NCBI RefSeq assembly: GCF_027887165.1
Contig: NC_077228.1
Location: forward strand, 185,157,643 to 185,221,642
Origin: Monodelphis domestica
Taxonomy: Eukaryota > Chordata > Mammalia > Didelphimorphia > Didelphidae
Direction of reading: 5' to 3'
DNA: 64,000 bases
Under the pieces are notes generated by a model. The model saw only the letters and a list, made by a program, of their open reading frames with translations, made no database searches and was not told the DNA's origin. Positions 33,784-45,970 of the stretch are shown here, piece after piece (position 1 is the stretch's first letter; each line of letters starts with the position of its first letter). The position numbers were made by a program, and so were the translations under genes.

Positions 33784-34175
33784 TAATGTAACACAACTCC
33801 ACTGAAGTCTTTTCCTAATACTTCTAGCAGTGGTGGGTGGTTGAAGGTATTAGACTAGTGAGGAAGGGACTTGTTTAAATTTACTACTTTCTCCACACTC
33901 CTCTTTCAGTGACCCATTGGACATGGCTCAGTTTTCATTTCAAATAATAAGCTTCAGATTAAAAAAGTGCTGAAAACAGGAAGTGGTCAATGGTGCTCCC
34001 TCCGATACCAGTCACAGCATCCCCCACCCCCAACAAGAGCGATTAAACTTATTTATTTAGAGAACAGTCTGAATACACTTATTCTTCTGTTTTTAGGAAG
34101 CTATAAAAATATGAATCAATAAAGTCTCCTCTATACTTCTGTGAGTCCCTATTATGCTAAGAAAGAAAGTAATAC

Positions 34176-34372
34176 AGTAATAACATCTCTCTCTGTCCCT
34201 GTCCCTCTCTCTGTGTCTCTCTGTCTCTCTCTCCCCTCCCTCCCTAGTTTCCTCTTTCCTTCTCCCTCTTCCTTCCTCCCTTCCTCCCTCCTTCTCTCTA
34301 TTTTTCTACCTTCTATCTCTCCCTTCTCTCTCTCTCCCTCCCTCCCTCCCTCTCCTCTTTCTCCCCCCTCAT
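34176..34372 (+). repeat. Polypyrimidine (CT/CCT) tract
   Basis: Nearly pure pyrimidine for about 190 bp. The 91-codon S/P/L ORF here is a low-complexity artefact. Confidence 0.9.
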
Positions 34373-34516
34373 CTCACCACATATTGCCACATTTAAACAG
34401 TGAAACACATAGATAAGTCATGCAATGTTTAACCACATTTTTAATAATCTTAGATAAACTAGTTTAAACAACAGCCAAAAGAAAAAACTCTTAAGAAATG
34501 GGGATTGTGAAATAAG

Positions 34517-34646
34517 CATACCTCTCTTCAGAAAGAAAAGGCAAAGGAAGGAAAAGGAGGTGGCAGAGAGAAGAAGGGGAGAGAAGAGGAGAATACAAAG
34601 GGGGAAGGAGGAGGAGGCAGAGAAAGAGGAAAGAGAAGGAGAAACC
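34517..34646 (+). repeat. Polypurine (GA/GGA) tract
   Basis: A purine-rich stretch 145 bp beyond the pyrimidine tract, with irregular GAAGGA/GAGGA words. Its minus-strand 88-codon ORF is an artefact. Confidence 0.88.
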
Positions 34647-35039
34647 ACTTGTTTTGCATCAGTCCCTCCATGTAAACTGAACAAAACAGAATCTGCCTAA
34701 ATGTGAATGTGTTTCATGACCCATGAGTTCACCACTACCAGCTTCATCACTGATACTTCACTCCTACCTCCCTAGTAACTGCTGTCTTTGACTCTTGCCC
34801 CATCCATCTCCTGATCCACTCTTTTGTTAGCTGGCAGCAACTGTGCAAATTCCACTGGAAACCCCATTAACCTTACCCACAGCATACCCACTTCCTGTCC
34901 CCAGACTACCTGGTGGCTTTAGCAGGTGCTAGGGCAGTAAACAATGAATAAGAGCCCTGCCCCAATGTGTTCCTTTTCAGAGAAAACGAAGAGGTTTCAT
35001 AAGCAGTATTGTCAACTAGGGTATAGCTCTCATGACATT

Positions 35040-35330
35040 ATCTTTGCCTTAACGCATCCCTCCTTCTGAACTTGCCCATTTCTGTTGAGAGCCACCACCC
35101 TTCCAGTCATCCACATACACATTCTTGGTGTCATCTTCCACACTCCATTATCTCTCAGCCTACATATCCATTCAGTTACCAAATCTTATCACTTCTATCT
35201 ACACAATATCTTTAACATATGTCCCCTTCTCTCTTCTCCCACAGGCCTTCATCACCTCTCCTTATCTCCTAACTGACTTCTCTGCTTCAAGTCTTTCCTT
35301 GCTTGAATTCGTCCTCCACTCAGCTTTTGT
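35040..35330 (+). repeat. L2 LINE fragment
   Basis: The words 'cattcttggtgtcatcttcc', 'taccaaatcttatcacttct' and 'aactgacttctctgcttcaa' follow the L2 body order. Overlapping ORFs are relics. Confidence 0.7.
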
Positions 35331-35335
35331 TTGTC

Positions 35336-35585
35336 ATTGTTGTTCAGTCATTTTCAGTTGTGTCTGACTCTTTCTGAGTTCAGTTAGGGTTTTCTTGGCA
35401 AAGATACTAGAATGGTTTGCCATTTCCTTCTACAGCTCATTTTATAGATGAGAAAATCGAGGCAAATAGGATTAAAGTGACTTGCCCGGGATCAAACAGC
35501 TAGTAAGTCTCTGAAGCCAGATGAACTTAGCTGTCCTGATTCAAAAGTTGGCACTCTATCCACTGTGCCACCCAACTGTCCACTC
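35336..35585 (-). repeat. Family B SINE
   Basis: A full reverse copy starts 'cattgttgttcagtcatttt' (the RTE-like end) and ends 'ccactgtgccacccaactgt' (the head). Confidence 0.88.
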
Positions 35586-35727
35586 AGCTACCAGAAACTA
35601 CCCTTCTAGTTCTAACTTTCCATAATGTTTACTTGTAATCTCTTTGGAGGGGGGAAAGACAGAAGAAGCACTTAAAGCATTCATTTATCTTTGTAGCCAT
35701 TCCTCCAGCATCCACCACTGAGCAGTA

Positions 35728-35960
35728 CAGCCAGGTGATACAGAGGCTAGAGTGACTCCGCTAAAATCAAGAAGACCTGAGTTCAAATTTGACTTCCTAC
35801 ACATATACTAACTGTGTGACTATGGGCAAGTCATTTAGTCTCTGTTTGCCTCAGTTTCCTCAACTGTAAAATGATAGTACCAGTGCCTACCTTGCAGGGT
35901 TGTTGGGAGGATCAACTCAGGTGACATTTATAAAGCATTTAGCACAGTGTTTGAAAGCTT
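35728..35960 (+). repeat. MIR/THER-type CORE-SINE
   Basis: Head 'cagccaggtgatacagaggc', B box 'gagttcaaatttgacttcct', CORE 'ctcagtttcctcaactgtaa', and the older 3' half 'gcctaccttgcagggttgtt' to 'agcatttagcacagtgtttg'. It is the last repeat before SMIM36. Confidence 0.8.
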
Positions 35961-36211
35961 GTTCTCTTCCCTATGTATTCATCCTGCATATTAAGTGCTT
36001 CATAAGTGTTGGCTGGGCATTGTTCTTTAAATCTCTCTAATTTATTTTAATATTCCAGCAGCATTTGGGGAGGAAGGGAGCGGACATTGGGAAACAAATA
36101 GTGGGTGAGCTTGGAGAGGCAGTCTCTGTGCTTTGAAATCCAGCATTAAAAGAAGGTGCTTAAGTTATTAAAGTGAGCCATTTTAATCAGCCAGCCCTCC
36201 TAGAGGACTAG

Positions 36212-36601
<390 letters not shown>

Positions 36602-37259
36602 AGGGTGCCAAGCAGGCAGCGGGCAAGGGTTGGACCCTTTCTTGACAGGCTCTACTCCTCCATCATGTTTGCCTTCTCCTGGCACAGGACCAGCTTAAGC
36701 AAGTAAGTAGAAGCCCTCCCTTCTTTATCCTTGCCTACCCTAGCCCCCTACTTTGCTGCTGCTGAGTTCACCGTTTGGAGGTATTAAAGCTAGAAGGGTG
36801 GCATTTGGTCATGCTCTCCAGTAGGAAAATCTGGATGATATTATTAGAATAGAGATAGCATGTTTAAGTCTACAAACCTGCTGTCAGGACAGGACAGGAA
36901 ATATAAAAGCTTCTGGGAGAGATTAACATTTAAGTCATAGAGGCAACAGAAGGGATACCCATATAACACATAACTTCCGTGAAGAATGAGATGAGCTTAC
37001 AGCTGTTCTGCCTTCAGCAAATCCTCACTTTCCAAAACATTCATTTGGTGTCATTTCGGATCTGGATCATGCCCATAAATGCATATGGCCATCTCTGCAC
37101 ACTCCTTTTCCTTCCCTGTAAACCCAGGTATCTTTTTATAATGTGAAAAGAGAATGCTAGAAAGAGAAACGTTCAAATGCAGAATTTATGAATCGGGACT
37201 GCTCTGATAGACTGAAGAATGTACAGGTTCTTTCCAGCTGTAGGTCAAGAGACTTGGCT
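36602..37259 (+). other. SMIM36 3' flank, probable 3' UTR
   Basis: Unique sequence after the stop. A possible donor (caagtaagtag, 36699-36709) and an ATTAAA word near 36783 could mark an intron or a polyadenylation site, but neither can be proved. No further coding exon is visible. Confidence 0.4.
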
Positions 37260-37450
37260 TCAAAAAGAAGGAAGGGGGCTGGATTTGGAATCCAATGACC
37301 TGTGATCAAATTTCCAGTTGGCCACTTTCTACCTGGGTGTTCTTGGGCAAGTCTTCAATCTCTCTGAGTCTCTGTTATCTAATCTATAAAAAGGAAGGGT
37401 TGGAATGAATGATCTCTAAGATTCTCTCCACCTCTAAGTCTCTGATGCTA
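37260..37450 (+). repeat. MIR-type SINE
   Basis: The words 'ctggatttggaatccaatga', 'tgttcttgggcaagtcttca' and 'gatctctaagattctctcca' give a nearly full plus-strand MIR. Confidence 0.7.
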
Positions 37451-38454
37451 TGTGTGGCTTTTCCAGAATACTGAGGATTCTCTGAGGTATTCTACTCAAA
37501 TTGTCTTCACGCATTCACTCCTTGGCAAATTCTGAGTTATCTCTAGGAAGCTTTTGCGTCTGACTCTATCTCAACCCAAATCAAAGTATTCCATTCTAAG
37601 AGCCGTTAACTTATATAACATGGTAGGAAACAAGACTGAGAAGCCATTTTTCTCCTTTCTAATACAGAATGCAGGAGACTTTTTCTGGAACCTACGTGGC
37701 TTTAGTCCAATACTTCTGCCCAGCTGTGTTGCCACATAGGCCTTTCCTCTATGAGGAACACATGAAAATAACTCCTCATTACTTGGTTATGGTCATTGAG
37801 AAGGGGCATGGTATGGATAATATTTTGTAATAAGGCTATTCTTTAATCTAAAATCATTTAACTTGTCAATGTTTGCAATTAAATGTAATTTTATTATATC
37901 TCAGAGTCAAATATTCCAGATATATGAAAATGTATAAGTACATATGAGCATATATATTTATGTATCTATATATGTATGTATAATAGAGACAGAGAGTCAA
38001 TGGGAAAAGAGCATTTAATATGAAGAGCTGTATTTCCTTTGGACCTTATCTACAAAGTGAAGTTCACCTGAACCTCAGGTGAACTTTTGGAGATAAATCT
38101 CAGGATTGGGAGATTATTTTTCCATTAAGGGCAAGTAGCCCATATGAGAAAAGAATCCAAAAAAATTGAGGACTTCAAAGTAGTTTTTTAAAAAACTTAA
38201 TTTTTCTGTAGATTTAAGAAGGGAGGGAAAGGGAGAAAGAAAAAAGAAGGGAAAATATAATTGGAGAGGGGAAGGGAAAGAACGACAGAATTATAATTCA
38301 CTCAATTTTTGAACTAAGAACAGAAAATATACAAAATTATTCATACTTCATATACTAAACAAGACAGAAGAAAACATACTTTTTTGGATCATAAATTTCA
38401 AGCTGGAAGAGTTTTTTTAAGTCAAATTTCAAAAATTAATTTTGAGTCCAAGTC
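37451..38454. other. Mostly unique spacer
   Basis: No gene is seen. The stretch contains an AT/TATG-rich patch (37920-37985), a short palindrome (separate entry) and a GA-rich patch (38215-38285). Confidence 0.4.
38060..38086. promoter_or_regulatory. Perfect palindrome with paired E2-boxes
   Basis: Arms aagttcacctga and tcaggtgaactt are separated by acc. They hold CACCTG (38065-38070) and CAGGTG (38076-38081), the core bound by ZEB and Snail proteins, in mirrored orientation five bases apart. The regulatory role is inferred only. Confidence 0.35.
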
Positions 38455-39000
38455 CTGAATTTTACAGATGAAGAAAGTGACCCTCAGGAAGATCAAGTGA
38501 TTCACCCAGATTAGAGGTAGCAAGAGGCAAAATTGAAATTTGAACTCAGGTCCTATGACTACAAACCCAATGCTCTCTCCGCTGCACTATATTATCACAT
38601 ATTACAAACAATTAAAGAGAAAACCATAAAGAGGATAAGAGGTAGGGAGCAAGAGAGAAAAGAGAAAGAATATGGAAGAGACATAGGAGAAAGAAGGGTG
38701 AAAGTCTTATTAGAAGGTAAAAACTATTCCTTTTGCACCTTCATTCACTTCTGTGAAAAGCTATGTGAGTAATGTTTTTATTGCTCTTTGAAATTCTAAT
38801 CCATCCTTCAGCCCTGTAAAAAAAGTTTCTCCTGTACTGTGAAATAGCTTTAAATTTTAGAATGTTATATCTGGAAGGAATCCTGAGATCCAATCCAACC
38901 CATTCTGAGGAATTGAAGAAAATAAGACCACTAGAATTTAATTGACTTCCCAAAATCAAACAGAAAGTTAAAGACAAAGCTGGTGTTATAGAACATTGTT
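38455..39000 (-). repeat. MIR-type remnants
   Basis: Two reversed pieces (38455-38590: 'gatgaagaaagtgaccctca'; 38860-39000: 'gaagaaaataagaccacta') flank a unique purine-rich middle. Confidence 0.5.
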
Positions 39001-39091
39001 CTGTCTCTGCTTTCACTTTAAAAAATAAAAATTGTTATTAATATGATAATAGCATTTATAAAGCGCTTTATTTATATTTATTTATCTAGAG

Positions 39092-39335
39092 TAATTGGGT
39101 GGCACAGAACTGGACTTGCAGTCAGGAAGACCTACCTTCCTGAGTTCAAATCTGGCCTCAGACACTTACTAGCTGTGTGACCATGGGTACACACTTAACC
39201 TTATTTGCCTCAGTTTCCTCAACTGTGAAATGAGCTCAAGGAAATGGCAAACCATTCCAGTATCTTTACCAAGAAAACCCCACATGGGGTCACAGAGAGT
39301 CAGATATGAGTGAAAGCAACTGAACAACAAGTACA
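39092..39335 (+). repeat. Family B SINE
   Basis: A well-kept copy from 'taattgggtggcacagaact' through 'cctcagtttcctcaactgtg' to the RTE-like tail 'ggggtcacagagagtcagat' and 'caactgaacaacaag'. Confidence 0.9.
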
Positions 39336-39337
39336 AG

Positions 39338-39512
39338 GAGGTTTTGTTGTTTTTAAAGCAAATCAATACTAAGTATCCATTCAAAGCCAAAAGAGCAGTA
39401 AGGGCTAGGCAGTTGGGGTTAAGTGTCTTGCCCAGGGTCACACAGCTAAAATGGAACTGAGATCAGATTTGAACCTAGGACTCTATCCACTGAGCCACCT
39501 AGCTATCCCCAA
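39338..39512 (-). repeat. Family A SINE
   Basis: A reverse copy from the T-rich tail to 'gagccacctagctatcccc', with a small loss in the middle. It lies head-on to the neighbouring family B copy, 2 bp away. Confidence 0.85.
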
Positions 39513-40429
39513 ATTTAAGGTTTTAAGGTTTGCAAACCATATTATCTCATTTTATCCCTGAAAAAACCCTGAGAAACTGGAACCATTATTATCACCTTTT
39601 TTTTTTTCAAATTGTGCCTTGTTTTTTAAATAACAGTTTATTTTCTCCTGAAATTATGATTATACCCATGTAAAAGTACCACCTACTTTAGCAGTTTATT
39701 TAGGCCCTTAGAAGGGTCCATTGATTTCTTAGTCACATCCCAAATGTCCTTCCTTTTTTCAAAAACTGTCTAATTTTTGTTTCATTTCTAATTTTGTTTT
39801 ACTCGATCCATTTCAATCAAAATGTTGATTCAGGCTATCTCATTCCCAAATGATTAGAAATTCTATTTGGAATTTCATTATTTTATTTATTTCATTATTC
39901 TGGCATTTGCCTCAAGTCTATCCCTCTGTCCTACTCTGTCCTACACCAAGTTTTTGGATTGCAAGCCTAGTTTTTAATCTATACAGTGGGAAAATATAAA
40001 AGTTCAATTAAAAAATAAAAACGTCCAAGCAGAAAGAAGTTAACCACTATTTACAGCTCTCTTGATCATGGCAAATCAACAAATGTTCCACTTTGAATGA
40101 GATAGCCAGAGCAGCCTAGCAGGAAGAGATTATCCCAGGGGCTGCTGTACTTTGACCAGAGCTAGCATCTCACATGGTAGGGCCAGATCAACCACCAGCA
40201 AGGATCAGTCAGAGGTCCTTCCCTCCTACTTAGGTTACACGTAATGGATAAGCCTTCCCTCTACCATCACCCCACAAAGGATATACCTTCTGTTTATTGT
40301 GGTGAGGGCGTCGACCAGAAATAAAATAATAGAAGATAACTGTATTCTTTTTATATTTTCATTGAAATAATTTTTTTTGTGTGATTCTGGTATCTTAGCA
40401 CAGACAACAAAGGTGGTGTAGGGATTAAG
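39513..40429. other. Spacer with a MIR trace
   Basis: A worn reversed MIR trace lies at 39520-39600. Beyond it I see nothing assignable. The ORF at 40235-40480 (minus) lacks any domain. Confidence 0.4.
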
Positions 40430-40800
40430 AAATTGGCTACAAATGGGCATAATTCTGGATTTACAGTCAGAAAGATCCAAGTTCTAATCAAGCCTCAGAC
40501 ATGGAGTAGCTGTGAAACCCTGGACAAGTTACTTAGCTGCTGTTTATCTCCATTTCCTCATCTCTAAAAAGAGGATGCTGAGCACCAAATTCTTCCTGAG
40601 TTCAAATTCCAACTCAGATACTTACTAGTTGTGGAACTGTGGTGGTCATTTAATGACTCAGTTTCCTTCTCTGTGAAATGGGGATAATAATAACATTACA
40701 TCTATCTCCCAGGGCTGTTATGAGGAACAAATAAGATAATCATTGTACAGCACATTAGCACAGTAATTGGCACAAAATATAATGTTAGCTAGTAGTATGA
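40430..40800 (+). repeat. Two overlapping MIR-type SINEs
   Basis: Copy 1 (40440-40580) shows 'gatttacagtcagaaagatc' and 'aaccctggacaagttactta'. Copy 2 (40590-40800) shows 'gagttcaaattccaactcag', 'atctatctcccagggctgtt' and 'attagcacagtaattggcac'. Confidence 0.7.
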
Positions 40801-41385
40801 AGTTGAAAAAAAATTTTTTGCAAAGGAAGCTATTAATGAAATTCAAAGAACAGCTATTTGGTTAAATCAATAATCTTCTCAGTGCTCCTAAATGTTGGTC
40901 AAATGCATTGCATCCTGTGGATACTGTGGTAAATATTAATTAAAAGTTGTTGGTTATATGGTGGATCTAGCCAGTAGAAAATGGAAAGACCCCAAAGCAT
41001 AACAACAATGGTGGGACTAGCTCTTACATACACACACACAGAGTACACCTCTTTTCCTTGCATCTGTGGTTTTCTACCCCCAATTCAAGTGGAAAATTTC
41101 CCCAAAGGAAGCAGAGCTGATGCCTGTTTATCCACCAAGCTATGATTCAGGCTGTGCCGTGGCTAGTCCAGAGAGAGAAAAGTCAAGCATCACTTGATAA
41201 CTTAATGATACTTGAGAGAGCTTTTTGTCTTGTCGGACTCATCATGGCACTCTGTGGGTGTTACTGGATGAGGTCACCTTGGAAAATCCCAGTGTGTGGG
41301 AAACGATTCTTACTTTGTTTAAATTCCAGACATCAGTGCTACTGAATGTTGTTTGTTTTATATATTTTTTTTAATTTAGTCATTT
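40801..41385. other. Unique spacer, no gene seen
   Basis: No repeat is recognised beyond a short CA run near 41029. The 67-codon ORF at 41142-41345 has no recognisable domain. Confidence 0.35.
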
Positions 41386-41590
41386 TCAGTTGTATACGGC
41401 TCTTCATGACCCCATTTGGAGGGTTTTTTTGGCATTTCCTTCTCTAGCTCATTGCACAGATGAGGAAGCTGAGGCAAATGGTTAAATGACTCTCCCAGGG
41501 CTCTACAGATAATACGTATGTAAGGCCACATTTGAACTCAGGTTCTGACTCCAGGCTCTATCCACTGTACCACCTGGCTTCCCTGCTACT
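41386..41590 (-). repeat. Family B SINE
   Basis: A reverse copy with 'catttccttctctagctcat', 'gatgaggaagctgaggcaaa' and 'ccactgtaccacctggcttc'. Confidence 0.85.
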
Positions 41591-41714
41591 AAAGGAAATC
41601 ATAATAAAAGTAAGTTTTATGGAAAGAAATAGCTTGCATTGGATGAATGTGAAATGGAACTATTTTTCTGGCCCTTGGATTTTTCATCTATAAAATGAGG
41701 GGTTTCATAATGGG

Positions 41715-42745
41715 TCCACTTAAATTACTGTGGAAAGAGCACTGGACTTGGAGTTAGGAAAACCTGAATTAAAGCCCCATCTTAGATACTTTCTGCCTGT
41801 GCAATGCTGGACAAGTTTTTCAGCCTTTTTTTTTGCCTTAATTTCCTCATTTGTACAATGGGGATAATAATAGCATCTACTTCCCAAGATTGTTGACAGG
41901 ATAAAATAAGATCATATCTATAAAGTGCTACATAAATGCTAGCCATTATTCTCATTTTTATTATGGGTAGAAATTGTGGACAGAGAGCTTTGCACTCTGG
42001 GTAAGAGGAAACAATTATAATAATAGCTAGCATTTATATATCACTTTAATGTTTACAAAGTTCTTTAGAAGTATAATCTCTTTAATACTTCAAACAACCC
42101 TGGGGAATGGTTATTATTATCCCCATTTTATAAAAAAGGAAAGTGGGGTAAAAAGAGGTTAAATTACCTCTCCAGGGTCACACAGCTTGTGTCTAAGGCA
42201 GAAATTGAATTCAGGTCTTACTGATTGTAGGGCCAGAGTTCTATCCACTGGGCTATTTAACTCCCCCTAACAATAAGAGCTGTCCAAAGTGGAATGGGCT
42301 ATCTCAGGGAGCGAGTAGATGTTGCTTTACCATTGATGACCACTTATCTTGGCTACTGCAAAGAAGATTCTCTTTCTGGTACAAGTTGACCCCTGAGGTG
42401 CCTTTCAGTTCTATAATTCTTTTCAAGAAAAGGAAAAATCTTGTACTAAACAAATTTAGCCAAGAATAAGAATTAAGTACTTGTTGCTGAAGCAACTAAA
42501 TGGACAATGGACAAAGAACTGGGCATCCAGATAGGAAAATCTCAGTTCGGATTCAGCTTCAGACACTTACTAGCTGTGTGACCCTGGGCAAGTCTGTCTT
42601 GGTTTTTGTCTGTCTCGGTTTCCTCAGTTCTAAAATGGATATAAAAATAGCACTTACCATTGAGGGTACTTATGAGACCATATCTGTAAAGCACCTAACA
42701 GATAGTAGGAATTTAGTAAATGTTTATTCCCTTCCTTCCTTGATA
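41715..42745. repeat. Cluster of three MIR-type SINEs
   Basis: Plus copy 41715-41960 (ggacttggagttaggaaaac to gtgctacataaatgctagcc), minus copy 42010-42270 (ataatagctagcatttatat to ctatccactgggctattt) and plus copy 42490-42745 (agctgtgtgaccctgggcaa to aatttagtaaatgtttattc). About 200 bp of unassigned sequence lie between the second and third. Confidence 0.7.
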
Positions 42746-42816
42746 GAGTTAATAGAATAATAATCAGAATTGTTGGGAATAAGCAAAAGTCCCTAATATT
42801 TTGACCATCAGACACA

Positions 42817-43006
42817 GGTCAATGTTTTTTTTTCCCATTTGAATTAACTTATTTAGTCAATTTAGAACATTATTCCTTGGTTACAATAATCACATCATTT
42901 CCCTCCCTCCCCTCCACCCACTCTTCCTGCTGCAACCAACATGCAATTTCATTGGGTATTACTTGTGTCCTTGATCAGAAGCTATTTCCATGTACTGGTC
43001 AATGTT
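42817..43006 (-). mobile_element. 5'-truncated L1 3' UTR with target-site duplication
   Basis: The minus-strand terminus (42827-42996) starts in a T run and ends 'gatcagaagctatttccatg'. Its flanks are ggtcaatgtt at 42817-42826 and 42997-43006. It belongs to the sublineage of 923-1517. Confidence 0.9.
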
Positions 43007-43890
43007 ATTGAATTTTTTCAAAGGCAGCCTGATTCTGTGTGATATCATCATGCCTGGGCAAGCTAGAGGTTAGTGTCAGAGGTGAAACAAGACAACATTT
43101 GCTTAATATACATCTGTTGCAACAGTTCATCTGAACTTTGGTCATCATTGTGTTGTCACAGTGTTCCAGATAAGCGTTTTCAAGGCCAGGACTAAGAAAG
43201 ATCTTGGCTAGGTTACAATCTCCCAGGGTAAGGAAAATTAATCCCCATCCATTTAATTTATGGTCATGGCTCCATTGTACCCAGCCATTATTTTAATTAA
43301 AATACCAGCTTTGTGCTGAGCTCTTCAACGGATCTAAGACTGGGCATGTCCAACTCTGGTGGCCATTGCTTACACTAAATTAGTCAGGCAGAATAAGACC
43401 GAGAACTTGGAGAAAACAGGAGGACCTGAAGCGAGACAGAGAAAGAAGAGCAACTGATGGTCTTAAGAGAAAGAGAAAAGAGAAAATTATAATTTCCAAC
43501 AAGTGTCTAGATGGGAATGTGGCATTGGAATTTGGAATCCAGGTTGTTTACCAGAAATAATCTAAGTGTCTCTATCTTTCCTGAGAATTTATGAGCGATA
43601 GTTTTCTTGCTATTTCAAGGGCAAAGATTATATTTTGAGAATGATAGGGATTTCTTGCCAAAAGGGTATACAAAGTGTCATGAAACATGTTGCTCATTTC
43701 TTAGGTCTAGAAAGGAACTAAAAGGTCACCTGATCTATCTTCCTGCTTCCAGAGAGGAAGATAATTTTTTAAAGTTCTTCTGACAATTCTAATTCAGAAT
43801 ACATCTATCTATACCGTAATAAAATCAATGCAGACACGAGAACATACAAGAACAAGAACAACCAACAATAACAAATGGAGCATCCAGACT
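43007..43890. other. Repeat-poor block; candidate conserved non-coding DNA
   Basis: About 880 bp have no clear repeat except a short L3/MIR trace near 43700. The AT-rich core 'ccattattttaattaaaata' near 43283 resembles homeodomain-site clusters. No exon is recognised. Confidence 0.35.
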
Positions 43891-44010
43891 AGGAGTTCTT
43901 AACCTTTTTTTGTGGCATGGTCTCCTTTGACAATATGGTAATACCTGTAAATCCCTTCTCAGAGTAATGTTCTTAAATGCATATAACACAGGATTACGAA
44001 GGGCTATAAT
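43891..44010. mobile_element. Short DNA-transposon-like element, copy 3 (partial)
   Basis: It begins 'ggagttcttaacctttt', the same end as the copies at 10974 and 12184, followed by 'gtggcatggtctcctttgac' and 'gttcttaaatgcatataaca'. The right inverted end is missing or decayed. Confidence 0.6.
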
Positions 44011-44279
44011 TTTTTTTAAAGTTTTAGCACATGAATGTAGATTGAAGCATATTTTTAACTTTATTTTTATTGTTTTTTGTTTGTGTTTTCTTCCACAACA
44101 TGGCTAATATGGAAATATGTTTTGTATGTCTTTATATATATAATTAACATCAAATTACTTGCCTTCTCAAGAAGACAGGAGGGTTGAGAGAAAGGGAGAG
44201 AATCTGGAATTCAAATTGTTTTAAAAGATTATTTAAAATATTTTTACATGTAATTGGGAAACAGTTCATGAAATACTTC

Positions 44280-44685
44280 TTTGGAAGAAAAGTTATGACA
44301 AATTTGGACAGCATACTAAAAAGTAGAGCTAGCACCTTGCCAAAGGTCAAGCTATTTAGTCAAAGCTATGGTTTTTCCAATATTAATGCACGGTTTTGAC
44401 AGTTGGACTATAAAGAAAGCTGAATACTACAGAATCAATGCTTTCAGTGGTGCTAAAGAAGACTTTTGAGAGTCTCTTGGACAACAAGGAGATCAAATTG
44501 TTCAGTCCTTAAAGAATGAAGTCAGACTATTCACTGAAAGGTCAAATACCAGAGTCAAAACGTCGCAAAAACAATAAATATTCTTTTGGACAGACTGAGA
44601 AAGAGTGGAGGATAGAAGGACCTGGAATGCTATGGTCTATGGGATCACAAAGAGTCAGACATGACTGAACAACAGCAAATAAAAA
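44280..44685 (+). mobile_element. RTE (BovB-like) LINE 3' end
   Basis: About 405 bp carry the RTE ORF C-terminal region and tail. The conceptual peptide KVMTNLDSILKSRASTLPKV is followed by the region 'ttggactataaagaaagctg', 'ttttgagagtctcttggaca' and 'gaaaggtcaaataccagagt', all familiar from BovB-type RTE. The tail 'ggatcacaaagagtcagaca' and 'tgactgaacaacag' is the same as the tail of family B SINEs here. The reading frame is decayed by frame changes, so the copy is inactive. It is the best RTE copy in the window. Confidence 0.85.
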
Positions 44686-44724
44686 TAATTTTAAAAATAA
44701 AAGTAAAACAAGCTCTTTGACTCC

Positions 44725-45165
44725 ATAGATTAAGAATCATAAAACATTAGTTTCAGAAGGTAACTTAAAAATCCAGTCCCCTTATTTGATAGAAGAGAAA
44801 CCTTTAGCCCAAATTGGGGAAATGATTTGTTCAAGCTCTCAAAGTTAGTGAGGAGTAAAACCCATTTTAGGATTATGCACATAGGGAAAATTAGGCAAGT
44901 CTGGCCCATAATTTTCACTCCCTTTGTAAAACTTTGCTATTGAATCGTTTTCAGTTGTGTCCAATGACTCTTCATGATCCCATTTGGGGTTTTCTTGGCA
45001 AAGATACTGGAATGGTTTGCCATTTCCTTCTCCAGCTCATTTTACAGATGAAGAAACTGAGGTAAATAGAATTAAATGACTTGCCCATGGTCACCCAACT
45101 ATGAAGTGTCTGAGGCCAGATTTAAACTCGGGCAGAACTGACATTTATTTACTGAGCCCTACTAT
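44725..45165 (-). repeat. MIR trace and family B SINE
   Basis: A worn MIR/L3 piece (44725-44870) precedes a well-kept reverse family B copy (44930-45165: 'tggcaaagatactggaatgg', 'ctgaggccagatttaaactc'). Confidence 0.75.
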
Positions 45166-45224
45166 GTCATTAAATTATAAGAAGAAGGTTGAGAGAGAAT
45201 TAGACTGCTTAATGCCATCCAGTG

Positions 45225-45600
45225 ACAATGACCTCCTTACAGTTTCTCAAGTAAGACCCTCTACCTCCCAACCCCACACATCTTCACAGGCTGTCCCCCT
45301 TGCCTTGAATTTTTTCCCTCCTCATCTTGGCATCTGGAATTTTATGATTCCTTTGAGTCTCAGCTAAAGCCCACCTCCTGCAAGAAGCTTTTCCCATTCC
45401 TCCTTAATCTTAGTACCTTGTCTCTGAGGCTACCCAAATGTCTTCTGCAAAATTTTGGTTGTATATAATTGTTTCTCCCGTGAAATCGTGAGTTTCTTAA
45501 AAGCAGAGACTGGTTTTTTGTTGTTTTGTTTCGTTGTATCCCCAGTGGTTAGTGCATTGCCTCACACAGCACACAAATCATAAATGTTAGATGACTGACC
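45225..45600 (+). repeat. L2 LINE 3' end
   Basis: The classic order 'gagtctcagctaaagcccac', 'ctcctgcaagaagcttttcc', 'gcagagactggttttttgtt', 'tatccccagtggttagtgca', 'aatcataaatgttagatgac' is seen. Confidence 0.75.
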
Positions 45601-45970
45601 AAAGGTCTGCTTACTGCCCCTTGCTAAGAAATAGATAAACGGACAAATATTTCTCAAATGAGCTAGCCAGGATAAAATCCTATACTTATGACTGCCCAGC
45701 TATGTTTCAATGTGCTGATGTTGGAGACACAAAGATACATTTGTCCAGAAGAAGAGCGAGGAAGTTATCTGGAAAAACTGCAACATTATTGACAACTCAA
45801 AATGATTTGGCCCTGGTTCTTTTGTGTTTCCCTTTCATTCTTCCATTCCCATACAAAAAGATGGTTTTCCCCCTTCTGTGGCAGAATCAGCATCTAGGTA
45901 ACACCACAATCTTCTCCACAGTCCCATTCTGTGACTTAAGGGATCACAAATCTAGAAAGGAGCTCAGAGG

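Noticed and set aside
34141-34416. S/P/L-rich 91-codon ORF
   Set aside because: It is entirely a CT-rich low-complexity tract.
39092-39160. tRNA genes at SINE heads
   Set aside because: A and B boxes are present because the SINEs descend from tRNA. No cloverleaf or anticodon arm is kept.
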